Assembly: GCA_001403755.1 (NCBI GenBank) | Contig: CYUH01000014.1 | Location: 310,001 to 374,000, forward strand | Length of the DNA stretch: 64,000 nt | Reading direction: 5' to 3' | Source of the DNA: Chryseobacterium senegalense | Lineage (GTDB): Bacteria > Bacteroidota > Bacteroidia > Flavobacteriales > Weeksellaceae | Shown: positions 60,417 to 64,000 of the stretch, in pieces | Position numbering within the stretch: the stretch's first letter is position 1 | How the letters are laid out: each line of letters opens with the position of its first letter | The notes under the pieces: generated by a model | The model's input: only the letters and a program-made list of their open reading frames with translations | The model's database searches: none | What the model was told of the DNA's origin: nothing | Position numbers and translations under genes: made by a program

Positions 60417-61587
60417 TAATCTTAATGATTGATTGCACTGAATTTTCAAGAGTAAAAGGCATTTTGTAGGTGTTCAGTTGTTGAGAATACGCATTAAAAC
60501 TTTCAGGTTGGGTGAGTGCTTTTTTCATTCCTTCATAAATTCCCGATTCAGAATTCTCAACGATCAGGCCGAGTTTGCCGCCTTCCAGCATTTCGCTAAC
60601 GCCCGAAACTTCGGTGGCGATAATTTTCTTTTTTAAAGTAATTGCTTCAAATAAAACCGTCGGAAAGCCTTCATATCTCGAACTTAGAACAAAGAAATCC
60701 GCATTGCTGATGTGTGGATAGGGATTGTCGGTAAAGCCCGTCATTTCTGCAGTATCAACTACACCAAGATCAGATTTCAGTTTTTTGATGTTTTCAAAAT
60801 CGTAACCGTCGCCCACAATTTTGATTCTGTGAATGAACCCTTCATCCAAAAGTTTTTTATGAACTTTGAGCAGCCGGTCGAACCCCTTCTGCGGAAAAAC
60901 AGTTCCCACGGAAACGAAGACTGGTTGCCGGTTTCTGGTTTCTGGTTGTTTGTCTCGGCTCTTGACTCTTGGTTCTTGGCTCTTTCTAAGAATTTCCTCT
61001 GTATCCAATGGATTATAAATACGGACAATCCGGCTCTTTTCATCCTCATTCTTCGCGAGTGATTCAAAATCTTTCTGAATGTGCTCGGAAATCACCATTA
61101 TTTTATCAAAACCGAAAAACTTCCGGATTTCGTTGTCGGTGTAGTTGTGAAAGTGGGTTTTGCGTAAATCATTATGAATCCAGACAATTTTTTTTGAATT
61201 TTTTAATGGCGAATTTAATATTTCATCGCGAAATCCGTGGATTGCAGCAAATTCGATATCGTATTTTTTATTCTTTAAAATAGTAGAGTAGAGCAGTTTC
61301 GGAAACTTCTTCAAAACAAACTGATACATCACGCGGAAAGCTTTTACCGGAATATCCTGAAGCCGGTTTGTGGTAATCATCTCGCCTTTGTTCAGGTAAA
61401 TAACATTAATCCAATCTGGGATTTCAGTCAGATATTTACCGGAATACAAATTCAGGAGAAGATCGATTTCGTATTTATCGTCCGGAAGTTTTTTAAGAAA
61501 AGTCGCCAATACCTTTTCTGCACCGCCATGACGCAGAGAACCGATTCGGATGAGGATTTTCTTCTTTTTCTGATTCATACTTAACAT
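60403..61587 (-). CDS. GT4-type glycosyltransferase
   Basis: GT-B fold retaining glycosyltransferase of 394 residues. N-terminal acceptor domain with RIGSLRHGGAEKVLATFL (about 13-30). The C-terminal nucleotide-sugar domain has FVSVGTVFPQKGFDRLLKVH and the E-x7-E-like region SSRYEGFPTVLFEAITLKK. It is paralogous to the protein at 62219-63391. A start at 61578 (MNQKKKK, three codons later) is equally possible. A Pro/Lys/Arg-rich low-complexity stretch (about 209-222, SQEPRVKSRDKQPETR) interrupts the fold and looks like an insertion. Confidence 0.88.
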   Translation of the reverse strand: MLSMNQKKKKILIRIGSLRHGGAEKVLATFLKKLPDDKYEIDLLLNLYSGKYLTEIPDWINVIYLNKGEMITTNRLQDIPVKAFRVMYQFVLKKFPKLLYSTILKNKKYDIEFAAIHGFRDEILNSPLKNSKKIVWIHNDLRKTHFHNYTDNEIRKFFGFDKIMVISEHIQKDFESLAKNEDEKSRIVRIYNPLDTEEILRKSQEPRVKSRDKQPETRNRQPVFVSVGTVFPQKGFDRLLKVHKKLLDEGFIHRIKIVGDGYDFENIKKLKSDLGVVDTAEMTGFTDNPYPHISNADFFVLSSRYEGFPTVLFEAITLKKKIIATEVSGVSEMLEGGKLGLIVENSESGIYEGMKKALTQPESFNAYSQQLNTYKMPFTLENSVQSIIKIIDDL

Positions 61588-61640
61588 TAATGTATGCTGA
61601 ACACGAACTTACCACGCTTTATCTATATTTCAAACCTGCT

Positions 61641-62216
61641 TTATTTGCCTGTGTTATTTTTAATAGGTTTATAAGTGTGGGGCAGGTTGGCTATAAGGTA
61701 TTTTTCCAGTTTTTTTCGGTCGGCTTCAAGATCCAGAGGGTATTTTGTTGTGTTGAGCAGCAGTTTGTCTCCATATTCGTCGATGGTACAGATGAACTTA
61801 GCAGGATTCCCTGCGTAAACCGAATTGTCCGGTACAGAAGAACTAACAATACTCAACGATCCGATAATACAGTTGTTTCCTATGGAAACTCCCGGCATGA
61901 TAACACTTCCTTTTCCAACAAACGAATTGTTTCCAATTCGAATTCTTCCAAAATTTCTACCGTTTTTATATCGTTCTATTCTTTTGGTGACTCTAGCGTC
62001 ACCTCCATGGTTGATGAAACCCACATTTTCTGCGATGGTGACATGATCGCCTATTTCTATGAGGAAAGGTTCTGAGCCGAAGTTTGGGATGCCCTGCACG
62101 AAGAAATTTTTTCCTACTTTCATCCCTTTGTTTTTTGCTACTTCAATGGTAGCAATTTTCACCATATTTTGGCAAATATCCAGAATTTTTAGAAGTATTC
62201 TATAGAGAAGAATCAT
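61641..62216 (-). CDS. Hexapeptide-repeat acyltransferase (CatB/WbbJ-like)
   Basis: A 191-residue left-handed beta-helix transferase. Repeats span about 55-160 (VTIAENVGFINHGGDA, FGRIRIGNNSFVGKGSVIMPGVSIGNNCIIGSLSIV in pieces, VPDNSVYAGNPAKFICTI). The catalytic His is in INHGGDA. The NPAKFI end is typical of O-acetyltransferases of LPS and capsule loci. It starts 2 nt after the upstream glycosyltransferase gene ends, so they are co-translated. The acyl donor is presumably acetyl-CoA. Confidence 0.88.
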   Translation of the reverse strand: MILLYRILLKILDICQNMVKIATIEVAKNKGMKVGKNFFVQGIPNFGSEPFLIEIGDHVTIAENVGFINHGGDARVTKRIERYKNGRNFGRIRIGNNSFVGKGSVIMPGVSIGNNCIIGSLSIVSSSVPDNSVYAGNPAKFICTIDEYGDKLLLNTTKYPLDLEADRKKLEKYLIANLPHTYKPIKNNTGK

Positions 62217-62218
62217 CG

Positions 62219-63391
62219 TTATTTTTTTGCTAAATTAATGATGATTTCTTCAACTTTATTAAAAATCTTTCGGTTATCGAACTGTTCTTCAATATTGATG
62301 AGGTTTTCTCTGATATTTTGAACGAAAGTTTTGTCGGTTAGGAATTTCTTCATCGCATCATAAATTTCTGAGGTTTCGTATTGGATCAGGTGGCCGGTTT
62401 TGCCGTCCTCAATCATAAGGTCTACATCGCCAACCCTCGTTGCTATAATAGGTTTCTGCAAAATAAGTGCTTCAGAAATTACCAGAGGCCAAGCTTCAGA
62501 TTCGGAAGGCAAAATGAAGAAGTCTGCATTTTTAATGTAAGGGTACGGATTCATTTTGTTGCCGGCGAGAATAAAAGTTTCTTCAACGCCAAGCTTTTTC
62601 TGCTGGGACAAGAGGTTGGTAAGCTCTTCTCCGTCGCCTATAATCACGACTGAATGTTCGAAGCCATCTTTTGAAAGCCGGTGATGCGCGTCCATCAGTT
62701 TATGGTAGCCTTTTCTGGTGTGAAGTCTGCCAACGGAAACAAAAACCGGTCTGTTTTTAAAATCGGGAATTTTTTCTTCACTCTTTGTCCTTATTTCGTC
62801 GACAGGAACTGCGTTGATTATCACGCTTTCCGGCGGATACTGGTGGTTGGGATAAGTGCGGTGCATAATCTGCATGATTTTTTCTGAACAGTACACCATG
62901 TGATTGAACTGAGGAAAATGTCTGAGAATTTTGGGAACCAATGGCTGAAGTTTTGGCAAATCAATCTCGGAGTGAAACCAGCCGATTTTTTTTGAATTTT
63001 TATTGGTGGATTGTAAAACCGACTCAAAATCATTATAAGTCATGGCGATTTCGATATCGTAATTTTCTTTCAAAATTACTTTATCAATGATTTCCGGGTT
63101 TTTTCTAAATTTTTCAAGCTTTCTTGTTCTTTTGAAAAGTTGAAATTTTTGAAGAAGATAATTTTTCGAAAAATCTTCTTTTCCTTCTGTCAAATAAATT
63201 TTACGGACATGATGAGGAAATTCATTTCGCAATTCTCCTTGGTTTAAGCTCAATAAAACAGTCATGTCAAATTTTTCCTTGTCCAGATTATTGAGCAGGC
63301 TGAGCATCACTTTTTCAACTCCACCCATTTCCATGGATCGGTGGCGAAAGAGAATTTTGATTTTCGGTGAAATGGAATTTTTATTTCGCAT
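62219..63391 (-). CDS. GT4-type glycosyltransferase
   Basis: A 390-residue GT-B enzyme with the same layout as its paralogue at 60403: N-terminal LFRHRSMEMGGVEKVMLSLL (about 14-33), C-terminal PVFVSVGRLHTRKGYHKLMDAH and the E-x7-E-like region LPSESEAWPLVISEALILQK. The pair likely adds successive sugars of one surface glycan. Its start overlaps the end of the upstream acyltransferase gene by 11 nt. Confidence 0.9.
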   Translation of the reverse strand: MRNKNSISPKIKILFRHRSMEMGGVEKVMLSLLNNLDKEKFDMTVLLSLNQGELRNEFPHHVRKIYLTEGKEDFSKNYLLQKFQLFKRTRKLEKFRKNPEIIDKVILKENYDIEIAMTYNDFESVLQSTNKNSKKIGWFHSEIDLPKLQPLVPKILRHFPQFNHMVYCSEKIMQIMHRTYPNHQYPPESVIINAVPVDEIRTKSEEKIPDFKNRPVFVSVGRLHTRKGYHKLMDAHHRLSKDGFEHSVVIIGDGEELTNLLSQQKKLGVEETFILAGNKMNPYPYIKNADFFILPSESEAWPLVISEALILQKPIIATRVGDVDLMIEDGKTGHLIQYETSEIYDAMKKFLTDKTFVQNIRENLINIEEQFDNRKIFNKVEEIIINLAKK

Positions 63392-64000
63392 ACTTTTTTC
63401 TGATCCATAAATTTAGAGGTTCTTCAATAAATTTAAATAGAATTACTGAAAGAATATTTAAGATTACAAAAATGGCTAAAATATTTGCTACAATATGATC
63501 ATAGATAAAAATCGGAATAAAACCTTTATGAACGAGGTAGAAAATGTACGAGCTTTTGCCAAGGAGAATTAGAGTTTTTTGGCTCAAGAACCTGCTTAAT
63601 TTTGTTTTTTCTGTTGCTAGACCATAGATGGTAGGCCCGATTCCTAAAGTAGAAAGTAGTATAATATCTAAAGCATCAGAAAACGGATTGGTAATGAGGT
63701 GTTGCCAAAATTGTCTGAATAGAAGATAATATAGAATGCCCGCAATGCCTAAGTAGGTGAAAATATTAAAATGAAATTTTAGTTTTTTATGCAGCAGAAG
63801 ATAGCCTGCCAGAATGCCCGCGAAAAACTCAAAAATAAATACAGCTATTCTGGTCTGTAAAAAACCATAGGTATTTTCAGGGTGATGGAATAGGTTTTGA
63901 ATTCCAAGAGTGCAAAGGAAAATAACAACAGGAAGTAGATAGATGGCTTTTCTATATTTTCTGATGATCATGAAAAAAAGAGGCGCAGAGAAGTAGAAAA
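63381..64000 (-). CDS. Acyltransferase-3 (OafA/YrhL-like) protein, 3' part
   Basis: C-terminal part of a membrane acyltransferase. The frame stays open to the window edge (FYFSAPLFFMIIRKYRK...), so the gene starts beyond 64000. At least six membrane helices are visible in the 206 residues present, ending FIEEPLNLWIRKKYAK, where FxExP is the usual end of the family. Members O-acylate LPS, capsule or peptidoglycan sugars. It overlaps the glycosyltransferase gene by 11 nt, joining the surface-polysaccharide cluster. Confidence 0.85.
   Translation of the reverse strand, partial: FYFSAPLFFMIIRKYRKAIYLLPVVIFLCTLGIQNLFHHPENTYGFLQTRIAVFIFEFFAGILAGYLLLHKKLKFHFNIFTYLGIAGILYYLLFRQFWQHLITNPFSDALDIILLSTLGIGPTIYGLATEKTKLSRFLSQKTLILLGKSSYIFYLVHKGFIPIFIYDHIVANILAIFVILNILSVILFKFIEEPLNLWIRKKYAK

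Noticed and set aside
1..64000. tRNA, rRNA, insertion sequence, prophage or CRISPR
   Set aside because: I read the intergenic regions for tRNA-like arms, transposase frames and terminal repeats and found none that I could support.

Overview
The window is a gene-dense, AT-rich stretch of a Flavobacteriia chromosome, most likely family Weeksellaceae (Chryseobacterium/Kaistella type). The evidence is an Oar-type TonB-dependent receptor, a TonB receptor plus DUF5689 lipoprotein pair, the exosortase XrtF pair, a Rho factor with a long Asn/Gln-rich insertion, and repeated use of the Bacteroidetes -7 promoter element TAnnTTTG. I saw no tRNA, rRNA, CRISPR array, insertion sequence, prophage or plasmid gene. 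The genus is inference.

Left part (1-20 kb): a YtxH-like protein, proline catabolism (pruA), a DtxR/MntR regulator, threonine aldolase, fabI, a helical repeat protein, tag, a nucleoside phosphorylase and a SUI1 factor. A complete RND efflux operon follows (MarR/GbsR regulator, lipoprotein adaptor, inner-membrane pump, outer-membrane factor), then a SPOUT methyltransferase, mutS, a small TonB-C protein with an MsbA-like exporter, and DUF4293.

Middle (20-41 kb): rho, superoxide dismutase, and a divergent set of a secreted endonuclease/exonuclease/phosphatase protein facing a TonB receptor and an OB-fold-like DUF5689 lipoprotein, which together look like a nucleic-acid or phosphate scavenging locus. 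Next is an amino-sugar-recycling-like set (AmgK-like kinase, stand-alone RapZ C-terminal domain, MurU-like uridylyltransferase, LOG protein) divergent from exosortase XrtF and its partner. A CDF metal exporter, asd, a small membrane protein and the Oar-like receptor complete the section.

Right part (41-64 kb): nadB, a mercaptopyruvate-type sulfurtransferase and nadC; a nitroreductase; rnhA (TTG start); dnaB; an MFS transporter; an SMR exporter; a GH3-family protein; three small envelope proteins; mfd; pth; two beta-carbonic anhydrases flanking a SulP anion transporter; and the start of a surface-polysaccharide cluster (two hexapeptide acyltransferases, two GT4 glycosyltransferases, an acyltransferase cut by the window edge).

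Two structural themes recur. In nine genes a -7 element lies exactly 4 nt before the ATG, predicting leaderless mRNAs, and two more genes have an 8 nt offset. Several convergent gene pairs meet with overlapping or nearly touching stop codons and no room for an intrinsic terminator.
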